From assembly GCF_001263175.1 (NCBI RefSeq), contig NZ_CP012332.1:2849501-2913500 (forward strand): a stretch of DNA of 64,000 nt. Direction: 5' to 3'. Positions 6,436-15,706 of the stretch are shown piece by piece. The DNA is from Vulgatibacter incomptus. Its GTDB lineage: Bacteria > Myxococcota > Myxococcia > Myxococcales > Vulgatibacteraceae. The translations under genes and the position numbers were made by a program. The first letter of the stretch is position 1. Each line of letters opens with the position of its first letter. The notes beneath the pieces were generated by a model that saw only the letters and a list, made by a program, of their open reading frames with translations, made no database searches and was not told where the DNA came from.

Positions 6436-9033
6436 ATGAAGTTCACCGACCTCGACATCCATCCTTCGTTTCTCCAAGCCCTAGCCTCCCGTGGATTCGA
6501 GGAATCGACCCCCGTACAGGCGGCCGTGCTCTCGCCGGAATACGCGGAGCGCGACCTCCTGGTCTCTTCGCGGACCGGCTCCGGCAAGACCGTGGCCTTC
6601 GGCCTCGCGATCGGCCGCGGCCTCCTCGGCGACGCGCCGCACCTTCCGCCCGTGGACCAGCCGCTCGCGCTGGTGGTGGCCCCGACCCGCGAGCTGGCCC
6701 TCCAGGTGCAGCGCGAGCTGCAGTGGCTCTACGGCCCGGCGGGCGGCCGCGTGGCCTCCTGCGTCGGCGGCATGGACATCCGCCGCGAGCAGCGCGCGCT
6801 GCAGGACGGCGCGCATTTCGTGGTGGGCACGCCCGGGCGCCTATGCGATCACCTCGAGCGCAAGACGCTGGACCTCTCCGGCCTGCACGCGGTGATCCTC
6901 GACGAAGCCGACGAGATGCTCGACATGGGCTTCCGCGAGGAGCTCGAGCGCATCCTCCAGGACGCGCCCACCGAGCGGCGCACCCTCCTCTTCTCGGCCA
7001 CGCTGCCGAAGGAGATCGACCAGCTGGCGCGGCGCTACCAGCGCGACGCGGCGCGGATCGCGGCGACCTCGCCGGAGGCCGCCCACCAGGACATCGAGTA
7101 CCGCGCGCACCTCGTGGCGGCCCGCGAGATCGAGCTCGGGGTGGTGAACACCATTCGCTTCCACGACTCGGCTCGGACGCTGGTCTTCTGCGCCACGCGC
7201 GACGGCGCGAGCCGCCTCTCCGCGAGCCTCACCGAGCGCGGCTTCGAGGCGGTGGCGCTCTCCGGCGAGCTCTCCCAGGCGGAGCGGACGCGGGCGCTGA
7301 AGGCGCTGCGCGACGGCCGGGCGAAGGTGCTGGTGGCGACGGACGTGGCGGCGCGCGGCCTCGACCTCCCCGAGATCGGCCTGGTGATCCACGCGGATCT
7401 GCCGATCGACGCCTCCGTGATGCAGCACCGGAGCGGCCGCACGGGCCGCGCCGGCCGCAAGGGCGTGAGCGTGGTGCTGTCGCCCGTGGGCAAGCGGCGG
7501 ATCGCGGAGCGCCTCCTCCGGATGGCGAAGGTCGCGCCCGATTGGACGCCGATCCCTTCGAACGAGGAGATCCGCGCCCTCGACCAGGAGCGGCTGCTGC
7601 GCGAGATCGGCTCGCTCACCCAGGAGCTCTCGCCCGAGGATCTCGAGGTGGCCAAGCGCCTCATCGAAGAGCGAAGCGCCGAGGAGCTCGTGGCGGGCCT
7701 GGTGAAGGTCCACCGCGCGCGGCGCCCGGCGCCCGAGGAGATGCCGCAGACCCTGTCGACCCTCGATCGCGAGTCTGCCTTCCAGCGCGGGCGCAGCGAG
7801 AGAGGCTCCCGGGCCACCGCGCCCCGCGGCGGATCCTTCGGCGAAGAGTCGACTCCCTTCGGAACCCGGGGTCCGCGGCAGCGGCCTTCCTTCGGCGGTC
7901 CTGACGACGACGGCGTGTGGTTCCGCCTCAACGTGGGACGCGTCGCCAACGCGGATCCGCGCTGGCTCGTGCCGATCATCTGTCGCCGCGGCAACGTGAC
8001 GAAGAGCGAGATCGGGCGGATCCAGATCCTCGATCGCGAGACCCGCTTCCAGATCTCGGCCGGGGCCGCCGCCGGCTTCCAGGAAGCCGCGAGCGTGCCC
8101 GACAAGAAGGATCCCTCGATCCGGATCATGCCGATGGGTGCCGGCGAGCAGCGCCCCTCGCGCCCGCCGAGCTTCGACCGCAGCGTCGAGGGCGAGAGGC
8201 CCGCGGAGCGCATGAGCGCGGAGGCTCCGGTCGTCGAGAACGCAGCGGCGGAGGGCGAGACCCCCGTCCGCGCGAGCGAGAAGAGCTTCGAGGCCGACAG
8301 TGCGCGGCCCTACCGTCCGGCTCGGAAGAGCTTCGACTCGAACGGCGAGCGCCCCTACCGCCCGGCGCAGAAGAGCTTCGACTCGAACGGCGAGCGGCCT
8401 TTCCGCCCGGCCCGGAAGAGCTTCGAGGCCGACGGCGCGCGGCCTTACCGTCCGGCGCAGAAGAGCTTCGACTCGAACGGCGAGCGGCCTTTCCGCCCGG
8501 CCCGAAAGAGCTTCGAGACCGACGGTGCGGGGCCTTACCGCCCGGCGCCGAAGAGCTTCGACTCGAACGGCGAGCGGCCTTACCGTCCGGCGCAGAAGAG
8601 CTTCGACTCGAACGGCGAGCGGCCTTTCCGCCCGGCCCGGAAGAGCTTCGAGGCCGACGGCGCGCGGCCCTACCGTCCGGCGCAGAAGAGCTTCGACTCG
8701 AACGGCGAGCGGCCCTACCGTCCGGCGCAGAAGAGCTTCGACTCGAACGGCGAGCGGCCCTTCCGTCCGGCGCAAAAGAGCTTCGACTCGAACGGCGAGC
8801 GGCCGTTCCGCCCGGCCCGGAAGAGCTTCGACACCAATGGCGAGCGTCCCTACCGCCCGGCAGCGAAGACGTTCGCCCCGGCCGGCGATCGCCCTGCCCG
8901 AAAGAGCTACGGCGAAGGCGGCGATCGCCCCTTCCGCCCTGCGGGAAAGACCTTCCCCGGAGCCGGTGGTCGGCCCTTCGAGAAGAGCTACGGCTATTCC
9001 GCGAGGCCCAAGGGTCCCAAGAAGCGGAGCTGA
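6436..9033 (+). CDS. DEAD-box RNA helicase with DbpA-type RNA-binding domain and repeat tail
   Basis: ATP-dependent RNA helicase of 865 residues. Helicase motifs in order: SSRTGSGKT (44-52), PTRELALQ, GTPGRL, DEAD (156-159), SAT, VATDVAARGLDLP and HRSGRTGRAG (331-340); all are intact. Residues 495-565 resemble the DbpA/CsdA C-terminal RNA-binding domain, which in relatives recognises rRNA or cold-shock RNAs. Residues 616-810 contain 13 copies of a 15-residue unit (consensus KSFDSNGERPYRPAR), followed by a degenerate Arg/Gly/Phe-rich end. The tail is predicted to be disordered and aromatic/arginine-rich, typical of helicases that form RNA condensates or bind RNA non-specifically; that property is inferred. 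A ribosome assembly or RNA decay role is the most likely. Confidence 0.93.
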   Translation: MKFTDLDIHPSFLQALASRGFEESTPVQAAVLSPEYAERDLLVSSRTGSGKTVAFGLAIGRGLLGDAPHLPPVDQPLALVVAPTRELALQVQRELQWLYGPAGGRVASCVGGMDIRREQRALQDGAHFVVGTPGRLCDHLERKTLDLSGLHAVILDEADEMLDMGFREELERILQDAPTERRTLLFSATLPKEIDQLARRYQRDAARIAATSPEAAHQDIEYRAHLVAAREIELGVVNTIRFHDSARTLVFCATRDGASRLSASLTERGFEAVALSGELSQAERTRALKALRDGRAKVLVATDVAARGLDLPEIGLVIHADLPIDASVMQHRSGRTGRAGRKGVSVVLSPVGKRRIAERLLRMAKVAPDWTPIPSNEEIRALDQERLLREIGSLTQELSPEDLEVAKRLIEERSAEELVAGLVKVHRARRPAPEEMPQTLSTLDRESAFQRGRSERGSRATAPRGGSFGEESTPFGTRGPRQRPSFGGPDDDGVWFRLNVGRVANADPRWLVPIICRRGNVTKSEIGRIQILDRETRFQISAGAAAGFQEAASVPDKKDPSIRIMPMGAGEQRPSRPPSFDRSVEGERPAERMSAEAPVVENAAAEGETPVRASEKSFEADSARPYRPARKSFDSNGERPYRPAQKSFDSNGERPFRPARKSFEADGARPYRPAQKSFDSNGERPFRPARKSFETDGAGPYRPAPKSFDSNGERPYRPAQKSFDSNGERPFRPARKSFEADGARPYRPAQKSFDSNGERPYRPAQKSFDSNGERPFRPAQKSFDSNGERPFRPARKSFDTNGERPYRPAAKTFAPAGDRPARKSYGEGGDRPFRPAGKTFPGAGGRPFEKSYGYSARPKGPKKRS
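8281..8865 (+). repeat. Thirteen tandem 45-bp repeats inside the helicase gene
   Basis: AAGAGCTTCGA-type units recur every 45 bp from 8281 to 8821, in phase, encoding KSF(D/E)xxGxRP(Y/F)RPA(R/Q). Two alternating subtypes (SNGER and ADGAR) suggest duplication of blocks of two or more units. The length and the FD...RP pattern parallel the repeat in the RIO kinase gene. Confidence 0.95.
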
Positions 9034-9077
9034 AAAGGCGCGCTCCACCGCGGCACCCATGAGGTAGGCTCGTCCCC

Positions 9078-9845
9078 ATGCTGATCGCGACCTGGAACGT
9101 GAACTCGATCCGCGCCCGGCACGAGCGCCTGGTGGCCTTCCTGGAGCGCCACACACCTGACGTGGTCTGCCTCCAGGAGCTGAAGTGCGAAGCCGAGGTC
9201 CTCGAGGCGCTGAACCTCGAGTCCCTCGGCTATCAGGTCGCCGCCAACTGCCAGAAGACCTACAACGGCGTCGCGATCCTCTCGAAGCGCCCCATCGAAG
9301 ACGTGGCGATCGGCCTCGGCGACGGCGAGGACGATCCCCAGGCCCGCCTCGTCTCGGCGACGATCGACGGCGTGCGCGTCGTCAGCGCCTACATCCCCAA
9401 CGGCGGCGAGGTCGGCAGCGACAAGTACGTCTACAAGCTCCGCTGGCTGGAGCGGCTGCGCGCCTGGCTGGACGCGCACTGCGACCCCACCCGGCCGCTG
9501 GCGCTCTGCGGCGACTTCAACGTCGCCCCGGAGGCCCGCGACGTCTTCGATCCCGCCGCGATGGAGGGCGACACCCTCTTCCACGCCGACTCGCGGGACC
9601 GGCTCCAGCGGATCCTCGACTGGGGCCTCGTGGACACCTTCCGGCTCCAGCACGAGGACGCGGGCCTCTACTCCTGGTGGGACTACCGGATGCTCGCCTT
9701 CCCGAAGAACCGCGGCTTCCGGATCGACCTGATCCTCGCCACTCCCTCCCTCGCATCGCGGGTGGAGGGCTCGTCGATCGATCGCGAGGAGCGCAAGGGC
9801 AAGCAGCCCTCGGACCACGCCCCCGTGCTCGTGAAGATCGCTTAG
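9078..9845 (+). CDS. xthA: Exodeoxyribonuclease III (AP endonuclease)
   Basis: Repairs abasic sites and removes 3'-blocking groups in DNA. The 255-residue protein begins with the family hallmark MLIATWNVNSIR, then LQELK (Mg-ligand Glu), GDFNVAP (catalytic Asp/Asn), a WWDY block and a C-terminal SDHAPV catalytic Asp-His pair. Length matches XthA-type ExoIII enzymes. It lies 44 bp after the helicase on the same strand. Its stop codon overlaps the stop of the convergent HMA-like gene (9842-9845). Confidence 0.95.
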   Translation: MLIATWNVNSIRARHERLVAFLERHTPDVVCLQELKCEAEVLEALNLESLGYQVAANCQKTYNGVAILSKRPIEDVAIGLGDGEDDPQARLVSATIDGVRVVSAYIPNGGEVGSDKYVYKLRWLERLRAWLDAHCDPTRPLALCGDFNVAPEARDVFDPAAMEGDTLFHADSRDRLQRILDWGLVDTFRLQHEDAGLYSWWDYRMLAFPKNRGFRIDLILATPSLASRVEGSSIDREERKGKQPSDHAPVLVKIA

Positions 9846-10429
9846 CTCTTCGCCGCGGCCTCGATCCGGTCGGTGAACTCCGCCCTCTCGTCGTCGATCA
9901 CCTTCCGCTCCGAGATCATGAAGGTGCGGAAGGCCCACCACGCCAGGTTGAACCAGGGCGGGAGCGGGAGCTTGCCTCTGCGGGCGACCTGCGTGGCGCC
10001 GGCGGCCAGGAAGCCCATCGCCGCCAGCGTCCCCAGGTTCACCGAGCCCCTGGTCGCGCGGAGCACGCCGAGGTCGAGCTCTTCGAACATGCGCGTCGCG
10101 GCGCGGGCCACCTCGCTGCCGTTGAAGAGCGCCAACCGGACGATCTCCCCTTCGACCTCGGCGGGCGACTCCTCCCCCGGCAGGACCACCTGATCCGCCC
10201 GGGTGAAGGCGCGGAGCGCGTCGAGGATCCTCGAGTCGTCCAGCTCCGTCGGATCGTAGAGACATAGGACACTGCCGGTAAACGGTCGGACCTCCACCTC
10301 CTCCATCCCGTCGAGACGGCTCAGATGGTCGGCGATGGCGTCTCCCTCGTTCGGCTTCTCGCGCAGCCAGCCCAGGCGGAGCCGGAGGCGGCCTTGGCTC
10401 TGGTGCACGACGTAGGCGACCCGCTTCAT
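9842..10429 (-). CDS. Heavy-metal-associated-domain-like membrane protein
   Basis: A 195-residue protein. The N-terminal 70 residues follow an HMA-like ferredoxin fold pattern (GRLRLRLGWL, then VRPFTGSVLCLYDP), but the classical CxxC metal-binding pair is absent. A hydrophobic region around residues 130-150 (LGTLAAMGFLAAGATQVA) and another near 160-170 look membrane-embedded. It is the last gene of a minus-strand unit with the P-type ATPase and the DUF5132-like protein, so it probably assists that transporter. The role is inferred from context. Its stop overlaps the stop of xthA. Confidence 0.65.
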   Translation of the reverse strand: MKRVAYVVHQSQGRLRLRLGWLREKPNEGDAIADHLSRLDGMEEVEVRPFTGSVLCLYDPTELDDSRILDALRAFTRADQVVLPGEESPAEVEGEIVRLALFNGSEVARAATRMFEELDLGVLRATRGSVNLGTLAAMGFLAAGATQVARRGKLPLPPWFNLAWWAFRTFMISERKVIDDERAEFTDRIEAAAKS

Positions 10430-10442
10430 GCCCTTCCCCCGG

Positions 10443-10667
10443 TCAGTGATGCGTCGGCGACTCCTTGCCGCGCGCCCGCGCGCGGGCCTCGGCCATGAGA
10501 TCCGAGAGATCCTCCTGCTTCATCGCGCCCCTGGCGACGATCGCGTCCACGAAGCGATAGCCCGCCGTGGCGAGCTCGACGAGCAGCGGCCGCAGGTGCT
10601 TGGAGAGCAGCACCGTGCCCGCGCCGGCGCCATAGCCGATCAGGAAGGACGGCAGGTGGAACTTCAT
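10443..10667 (-). CDS. Small DUF5132-like membrane protein
   Basis: A 74-residue protein: a hydrophobic stretch ([18 protein letters not shown]), an amphipathic middle ([19 protein letters not shown]) and a charged helix ending in HH. This layout resembles DUF5132 proteins, which are frequently found beside P-type ATPases and HMA-domain genes. Its ATG overlaps the stop of the P-type ATPase by 4 bp (10664-10667), showing translational coupling. Function unknown; a regulatory subunit of the pump is one possibility. Confidence 0.7.
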   Translation of the reverse strand: MKFHLPSFLIGYGAGAGTVLLSKHLRPLLVELATAGYRFVDAIVARGAMKQEDLSDLMAEARARARGKESPTHH

Positions 10668-13543
10668 CGCGACTCTCCTCCTCTTCGAATCACGCGGATT
10701 CGGGGCGCCGCCGACAGGAGCATCGGCGCGGCCAGGCCCACGGCGAATCCGCCGAGGAGCAGCGGCGTCGGCGCCGGGATCCGGAGGACGCGCCGGAGCT
10801 GGGGAACGACCAATCCCCCGAGATGCAGGAGCGCCGCCGAGCCCACCAGCCCCGCGAAGCGGGCGTCTGCACCGGCACGCTCCTGCCTCGATCCGCGCCG
10901 CGGCGCCCGGCAGGCCACCGCGTAGCCGAGCTGGGCGGTCGGCAGGACGGCGAAGGCCAGGGGCGGACCGCCGAGGATCATCGCGCCGGCGCCCATGGCC
11001 GTCATCCAGCCTCCGTCGCGAACGAGGCGACGCAGATCTTCGCCGTCGATGAGGGGCGCGCCCTTCACCGCCGGTGGGCGATCCAGCACCTCGGGCTTGC
11101 CCGGCTCGAGGGCGAGGGCGAGCGCGGGCAGCGTATCCGAGAGGAGGTTGAGCCAGAGGAGCTGCAGCGGGAGCAGCGGCTCGGGGAGGCCGACGAGGAG
11201 CGCACCCAGGATCAGCGCCAGCTCCGAGAGGTTGGTGGCGCAGATGAAGTGCAGCGATCGGCGCAGGTTGTCCTGGACGATCCGCCCCTCGCCCACCGCG
11301 GCCAGGATGGTCCGGAGATCGTCGCCCGCCATCACCAGATCGGCGACCTGCCTCGCGAGATCGCTCGCCCTGGCGCCGACCGAGATCCCCACGTCCGCGA
11401 CCTTCAGCGCCGGCGCGTCGTTGATCCCGTCCCCAGCCATCGCCACGATCTCGCCGCGCTCCTGGAGGAGCTTCACCACGGCGAGCTTCTCCTCCGGCGT
11501 GATCCGGGCGAGGACCGCGGTCCGATCGAGGCGGCGGGCGAGCTCGTCTCGGCCAAGTGTGGCGAGCTCGCTCGCGAGGAGCGTGCCGCCGCCCAGGTCG
11601 AGCTCGCCGGCGATGGCCTCCGCGGTCCGCCGCTGATCCCCCGTGAGGATCACGGTGCGGATCCCTGCTCGCCGCGCCAGGCGGATCGCCTCCCCCGCCC
11701 CCTCCCGGATCGGATCGCGCAAGCCGGCGAGGCCGATGAACGTGAGGCCGCCCTCCAAGTGAGACGGATCTTCACCTTCAGAGAACCGCTTCCAGGCGAA
11801 GGCGAGCACGCGGAGTCCGGCCGAGGCGAGCGCCGCGTTGCTCTCGCGCAGGCGGGCGCGGCCCTCGTCGCCCAGGGCTCCCGAGCGGTCGCGATCACAG
11901 AGGTCAATGACCTGGCCCGGCGCTCCCTTCACGAAGGCGACGAGCTCGCCGTCCGGCGCGTCGTGGAGGCTCACGACGTAGCGGACGCCCCGGGACCGCT
12001 CCCGCAGCTCCCGGCGCGGGAAGGCCTGCCGCAGCCGCGCACCGTCGAGACCCGCGTGCTCCGCGCCGAGGACCAGCGCGCGCTCGGTGGAGCTCCCCGC
12101 GAGCCGCGTCTCGCCGCGCACCTCTTCCACCTCGCTGTTGAGCAGGCCCGCTGCGAGGAGAAGGGATCCGGGATCCTCCAGGATCCGCTCCGGATCCGCC
12201 GTGATCGTCGCCGGGTCGACGGCACCATCGCCCAGGTCGATCGCCTCGAGGCGCATCTCGTTCCGCGTGAGCGTGCCGGTCTTGTCCGCGCAGATCACGC
12301 TGACCGTGCCGAGGGCCTCCGAGGCCGCCAGACGGCGCACGATCATCCCGTGGCGGTGGAGCCTCTGCATCGAGCGCACGAGGGCGGCGGTGGCCACGAT
12401 CGGCAGGCCCTCCGGGATCGCCGCGACGCCGAGGGCCACGGCGCTCTGCAGGACCCGCGCAAAGCTCCTTCCGCGCAGCAGACCCAGCCCGGCGGAGAGG
12501 CCGGCGGCGCCGAGCGAGGCCCAGGCCAGGCCGTTCGACAGGCTCTCGAGGCGCTTGGTGACGGGCGCCTGGGGCGCCTGGGAGGTCTCGACCAGGCGGC
12601 GCACCCGCGCGAGCTCCGTGGCCCCTGCGGTCGCCACCACGACCGCGCGCCCGGAGCCGGCGACCACGGTGGAGCCGGCGTAGAGCATGGAGGTCCGCTG
12701 TGCGAGCGGCTCGTCCGCGGGGACGGGCTCGTCGCTCTTCTGCTGGGCCTCGCTCTCGCCGGTGAGGGGCGCCTCGTCGGCGGCGAGGCGCCGGGACTCG
12801 ATCAGCCGCGCGTCTGCGGGCAGCACGTCGCCGGAGCGGCAGACCAGCACGTCGCCCGGCACCAGCTCCGTCGCCGCGACGTTCACGAGCGAGCCGCCGC
12901 GCACGGCGAGGGCTACGCCGGACTCGAGCTTGCGCCACGACGCGAGGATCTCCTGGTTCTTGCTCTCGATCCGGTAGCCGATGGCGGCGTTCAGGCCGAT
13001 CACCACGAGGATCGCGGTGGCCTCCAAGGCCTGGCCCGTAACGGCGGCGAGACCCGCGGAGCCGAAGAGGAGGCCCATGGGGAGGTTCGCCACCTGGCCG
13101 AAGGCGATCTCCAGGCGGGAGCGCTCGTCCACGGGCTCCACCAGGTTGGCCCCGTAGCGCCGCAGCCTGGCCGCTGCCTCGGCGTGGTCCAGGCCGTCCG
13201 GCCCGGAGCCCAGCTCCTCGAGGACGTCGGCGACGCTCAGCGCGTGCCACTGCCTCTCGGTCCGTCTCCCATTCCGTGGCGGTGCAGCCGCCTCCCGGCC
13301 CTCCTCGTGGAGCTCCGCGAGCAGGGGCGTCCCTGGCGAGTAGCGGATCAGGACCCGCCCACTGAGCGGATTCGCCCTCGCCTCGACGATCCCCGGCCAG
13401 GCCCCGACGGTCTGCTCGAGCCTGCGGCCGAGGTGGCGATCGCCCACGAGGCCCGGTACCTCCAGCCGGAGCCTGCGGGCCGCCCGGTGGTGGCGCGCGA
13501 CCCGGGCAGGATGGACCTGGGTATCGGCGAGGAGGACGATCAT
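10664..13543 (-). CDS. Cation-transporting P-type ATPase with extended N-terminus
   Basis: A 959-residue P-type ATPase. After an HMA-like N-terminal region of about 90 residues comes a cation-ATPase N domain ([11 protein letters not shown]...), actuator TGES, membrane motif IPEGLP, phosphorylation site DKTGTLT, nucleotide-domain motif FVKGAP, and hinge [18 protein letters not shown] and the C-terminal helices ([17 protein letters not shown]) resemble calcium-type PII pumps rather than the CPC motif of copper/zinc PIB pumps. It resembles the chimeric CtpI-like pumps of actinobacteria and myxobacteria. The transported ion is not settled by sequence. It leads an operon with the DUF5132-like and HMA-like genes. 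Confidence 0.85.
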   Translation of the reverse strand: MIVLLADTQVHPARVARHHRAARRLRLEVPGLVGDRHLGRRLEQTVGAWPGIVEARANPLSGRVLIRYSPGTPLLAELHEEGREAAAPPRNGRRTERQWHALSVADVLEELGSGPDGLDHAEAAARLRRYGANLVEPVDERSRLEIAFGQVANLPMGLLFGSAGLAAVTGQALEATAILVVIGLNAAIGYRIESKNQEILASWRKLESGVALAVRGGSLVNVAATELVPGDVLVCRSGDVLPADARLIESRRLAADEAPLTGESEAQQKSDEPVPADEPLAQRTSMLYAGSTVVAGSGRAVVVATAGATELARVRRLVETSQAPQAPVTKRLESLSNGLAWASLGAAGLSAGLGLLRGRSFARVLQSAVALGVAAIPEGLPIVATAALVRSMQRLHRHGMIVRRLAASEALGTVSVICADKTGTLTRNEMRLEAIDLGDGAVDPATITADPERILEDPGSLLLAAGLLNSEVEEVRGETRLAGSSTERALVLGAEHAGLDGARLRQAFPRRELRERSRGVRYVVSLHDAPDGELVAFVKGAPGQVIDLCDRDRSGALGDEGRARLRESNAALASAGLRVLAFAWKRFSEGEDPSHLEGGLTFIGLAGLRDPIREGAGEAIRLARRAGIRTVILTGDQRRTAEAIAGELDLGGGTLLASELATLGRDELARRLDRTAVLARITPEEKLAVVKLLQERGEIVAMAGDGINDAPALKVADVGISVGARASDLARQVADLVMAGDDLRTILAAVGEGRIVQDNLRRSLHFICATNLSELALILGALLVGLPEPLLPLQLLWLNLLSDTLPALALALEPGKPEVLDRPPAVKGAPLIDGEDLRRLVRDGGWMTAMGAGAMILGGPPLAFAVLPTAQLGYAVACRAPRRGSRQERAGADARFAGLVGSAALLHLGGLVVPQLRRVLRIPAPTPLLLGGFAVGLAAPMLLSAAPRIRVIRRGGESR

Positions 13544-13621
13544 CCGGACGTTCGGGTGGGCCTACGAGGCTTCCAAACCTGCGGGCGCATCCCGCGCCCC
13601 GTCCATCCTCCGTTCGTGCCC

Positions 13622-15652
13622 CTATCCCGCCGAGACCACCCGTCCGCGCCCGGACCGCTTCGCGACGTAGAGGCGGCGGTCGGCAGCCTGGATCAGCGCC
13701 TCGGTCGAGCTGCCGTCCTCGGGCGCGCCGGCGATGCCGACGCTGAACGAGCACGAGAAGCGCGTCTTGCCGCTCTCGTCGAAGAAGGGCACCTGCGAGA
13801 ACTCCTCGAGGACGCGCCCGAGCACGGCGGTCACCGTCTCCGGCGTCTCTCCGGGGAAGGCCAGGAGGAACTCCTCCCCACCCCAGCGGCCGCGGAGGTC
13901 TTCTGCGCGGAACCTGGCCGCGAGCAGTCTCCCGAGGCGCATCAGCACGCGGTCCCCCACCAGGTGACCGTGTGCGTCGTTGACCTTCTTGAAGTGGTCG
14001 AGATCGAGGAGGGCGATCGTGATCGGCCTGCCGTGCCGCCTGGCCTCCGCGCAGCGCGCCGGGAGCACCTCGAAGAGGGCCCGTCGGGTGAGGAGGCCCG
14101 TGAGGGGATCGCGATCCGAGCGCTCCTTCAGGAGGCGGTTGCGCTCGAGCCGGAGCCGTACGCGCGTGAGGATCTCCTGCGGGATCACCGGCTTGGCCAG
14201 GTAGTCGTCCGCGCCCGCCTCGAAGGCCTCGATGCGGGCGGAGATCTCGGTGTGCGCCGTGAGGAAGAGGATCGGCAGATCCTGCATGTCGGGCGTCATC
14301 CGGACCAGCCTGCAGGCGTCCATCCCCGACATCCCCGGAAGCTCCATGTCCAGGAGGAGGAGGTCGGGCCGCGACTCGGTGAGCCTCTCGAGCATGGCGG
14401 GGACGTCGTGGACCGTGTGGACCGCCATCCGCTCCGCCTCCAGGAGGCCCTGGAGATGGGACGCAAAGTCGGGGTCGTCGTCGACGATCAGGATCTGCGG
14501 GAGCCCGCGCCTGCGCTGGGCCATCATCTGGCGGATGGCCGACTCGAGCTGCTGGCTGCTCAGGGGCTTGGTGAGGAAGAGCGACGCGCCCGAGTGTGCC
14601 GCCGCCACCCGATTCTCCATCCCCGCGTCCACGCTCACGATCGAGAACGGGAGGTTCTCCTTGCCCGGCAGCGCGCGAAGGGCCCGCCCGAGCTCGTAGG
14701 CGTCCTCGCCCGGCGCCAGGTGCGCGTCGAGGATGGCGGCGTCGATCCGGCCCGACTTCGCCACCCGGACGGCCTCGGCGGCGCTCGGCACGCCGATTAC
14801 GTCCACGAGCTGGCTGCGCCCCATCTCGCGGATGAGCGCGAGGAAGCGCAGATCGTCGTCGACGACGAGCACGCGGGCGAGGGCGTTGAAGGGCGCGTGG
14901 AAGCTGTGCGGAACCGCCTGGATCCCCTGCTCCGCGAGATCGAGCGCCTGGCTCGCGGCTCGCAGCGCGGAGTCGGAGAGGGCGCCCTGCTCCAGCGCCG
15001 CCATGGCCAAGCCCTCGATCCGCCCCGCTTCCTCCCCCACCTGCAGGAATCCGTAGGAGCCAGCGGTCCCGCGGAGCTGATGGGCGAGCTCCCGCACCTC
15101 GCCGATGGCCCGGAAGTCGCCAGGGTGATCCTGGGCCAGGTCGAGCAGGGAGCGGAGCTCGGTCAGGCGCCGCGGGAGCTCCGCGCGATACTTCTCGCGG
15201 AGCTCCTCCAGCGTCTGGGCGAACTCGCTCTCGCGGTCGGTGGTCGGTGCCGCTTGCTCGCGGACCGGACCCGAGATCCGGACGAGGCGATCGAGCTCCG
15301 AGTCGACGATCTCCGCGAAGTCGCCCGGGATGATCGGCTTGTGGATCACCCTCATCACCCGGAGCTCGTCGACCAGCCTCCGGCTCGACAGCGGCTCGCG
15401 CCAGAGGGAGGACACGAGGACCAGCGGCACGTCGTTCCCGCGGGCGCGGAGCCTGGAAATCCACTGCAGGCCGTCGGTGTCCGGAAGCGAGGCGTCGACG
15501 ATCACGAGCTCGGGGGCGACCTCCCGGAGCGCGGCGTCCCCGGCCTCGCCTCCCCCCGCCTCGTAGACCTCGTGCTTCCGGGCCCGCAGCAGGCCCGCCA
15601 GCAGCTCCCGGAATCGTGAATCACCGTCGACGAGCAGGATCTTTGCGGCCAT
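13622..15652 (-). CDS. Hybrid response regulator diguanylate cyclase, REC-HPt-REC-REC-GGDEF
   Basis: A 676-residue multi-domain signalling protein. It contains a receiver (KILLVDGDSR... IVDASLPDTDG), an HPt-like helical domain (ELAHQLRGTAGSYGF, candidate phospho-His), a second receiver (LVVDDDLRF... AILDAHLAPG), a third receiver (ILIVDDDPDF... LLLDMELPGMSG, LTAH, KP) and a GGDEF domain with an intact GGEEF active site. RAED sits five residues before GGEEF, the position of the RxxD inhibitory c-di-GMP site in PleD. It should make c-di-GMP in response to a phosphorelay. I use the ATG at 15650-15652; a GTG at 15656-15658 would add two residues. The P-type ATPase starts 78 bp downstream. Confidence 0.88.
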   Translation of the reverse strand: MAAKILLVDGDSRFRELLAGLLRARKHEVYEAGGGEAGDAALREVAPELVIVDASLPDTDGLQWISRLRARGNDVPLVLVSSLWREPLSSRRLVDELRVMRVIHKPIIPGDFAEIVDSELDRLVRISGPVREQAAPTTDRESEFAQTLEELREKYRAELPRRLTELRSLLDLAQDHPGDFRAIGEVRELAHQLRGTAGSYGFLQVGEEAGRIEGLAMAALEQGALSDSALRAASQALDLAEQGIQAVPHSFHAPFNALARVLVVDDDLRFLALIREMGRSQLVDVIGVPSAAEAVRVAKSGRIDAAILDAHLAPGEDAYELGRALRALPGKENLPFSIVSVDAGMENRVAAAHSGASLFLTKPLSSQQLESAIRQMMAQRRRGLPQILIVDDDPDFASHLQGLLEAERMAVHTVHDVPAMLERLTESRPDLLLLDMELPGMSGMDACRLVRMTPDMQDLPILFLTAHTEISARIEAFEAGADDYLAKPVIPQEILTRVRLRLERNRLLKERSDRDPLTGLLTRRALFEVLPARCAEARRHGRPITIALLDLDHFKKVNDAHGHLVGDRVLMRLGRLLAARFRAEDLRGRWGGEEFLLAFPGETPETVTAVLGRVLEEFSQVPFFDESGKTRFSCSFSVGIAGAPEDGSSTEALIQAADRRLYVAKRSGRGRVVSAG

Positions 15653-15706
15653 GACCACCGTTGGGTAACGAGGAGGAGCATCGGGACGCCGAGACCCCAG
15701 TCTACG

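Noticed and set aside
6841-9156. 771-residue frame opposite the helicase
   Set aside because: Runs through the repeat in antisense and has low-complexity composition; the plus strand carries all helicase motifs.
10823-15619. 1598-residue plus-strand frame opposite the P-type ATPase and GGDEF genes
   Set aside because: High GC makes long antisense frames; the minus strand shows DKTGTLT, GGEEF and receiver motifs.
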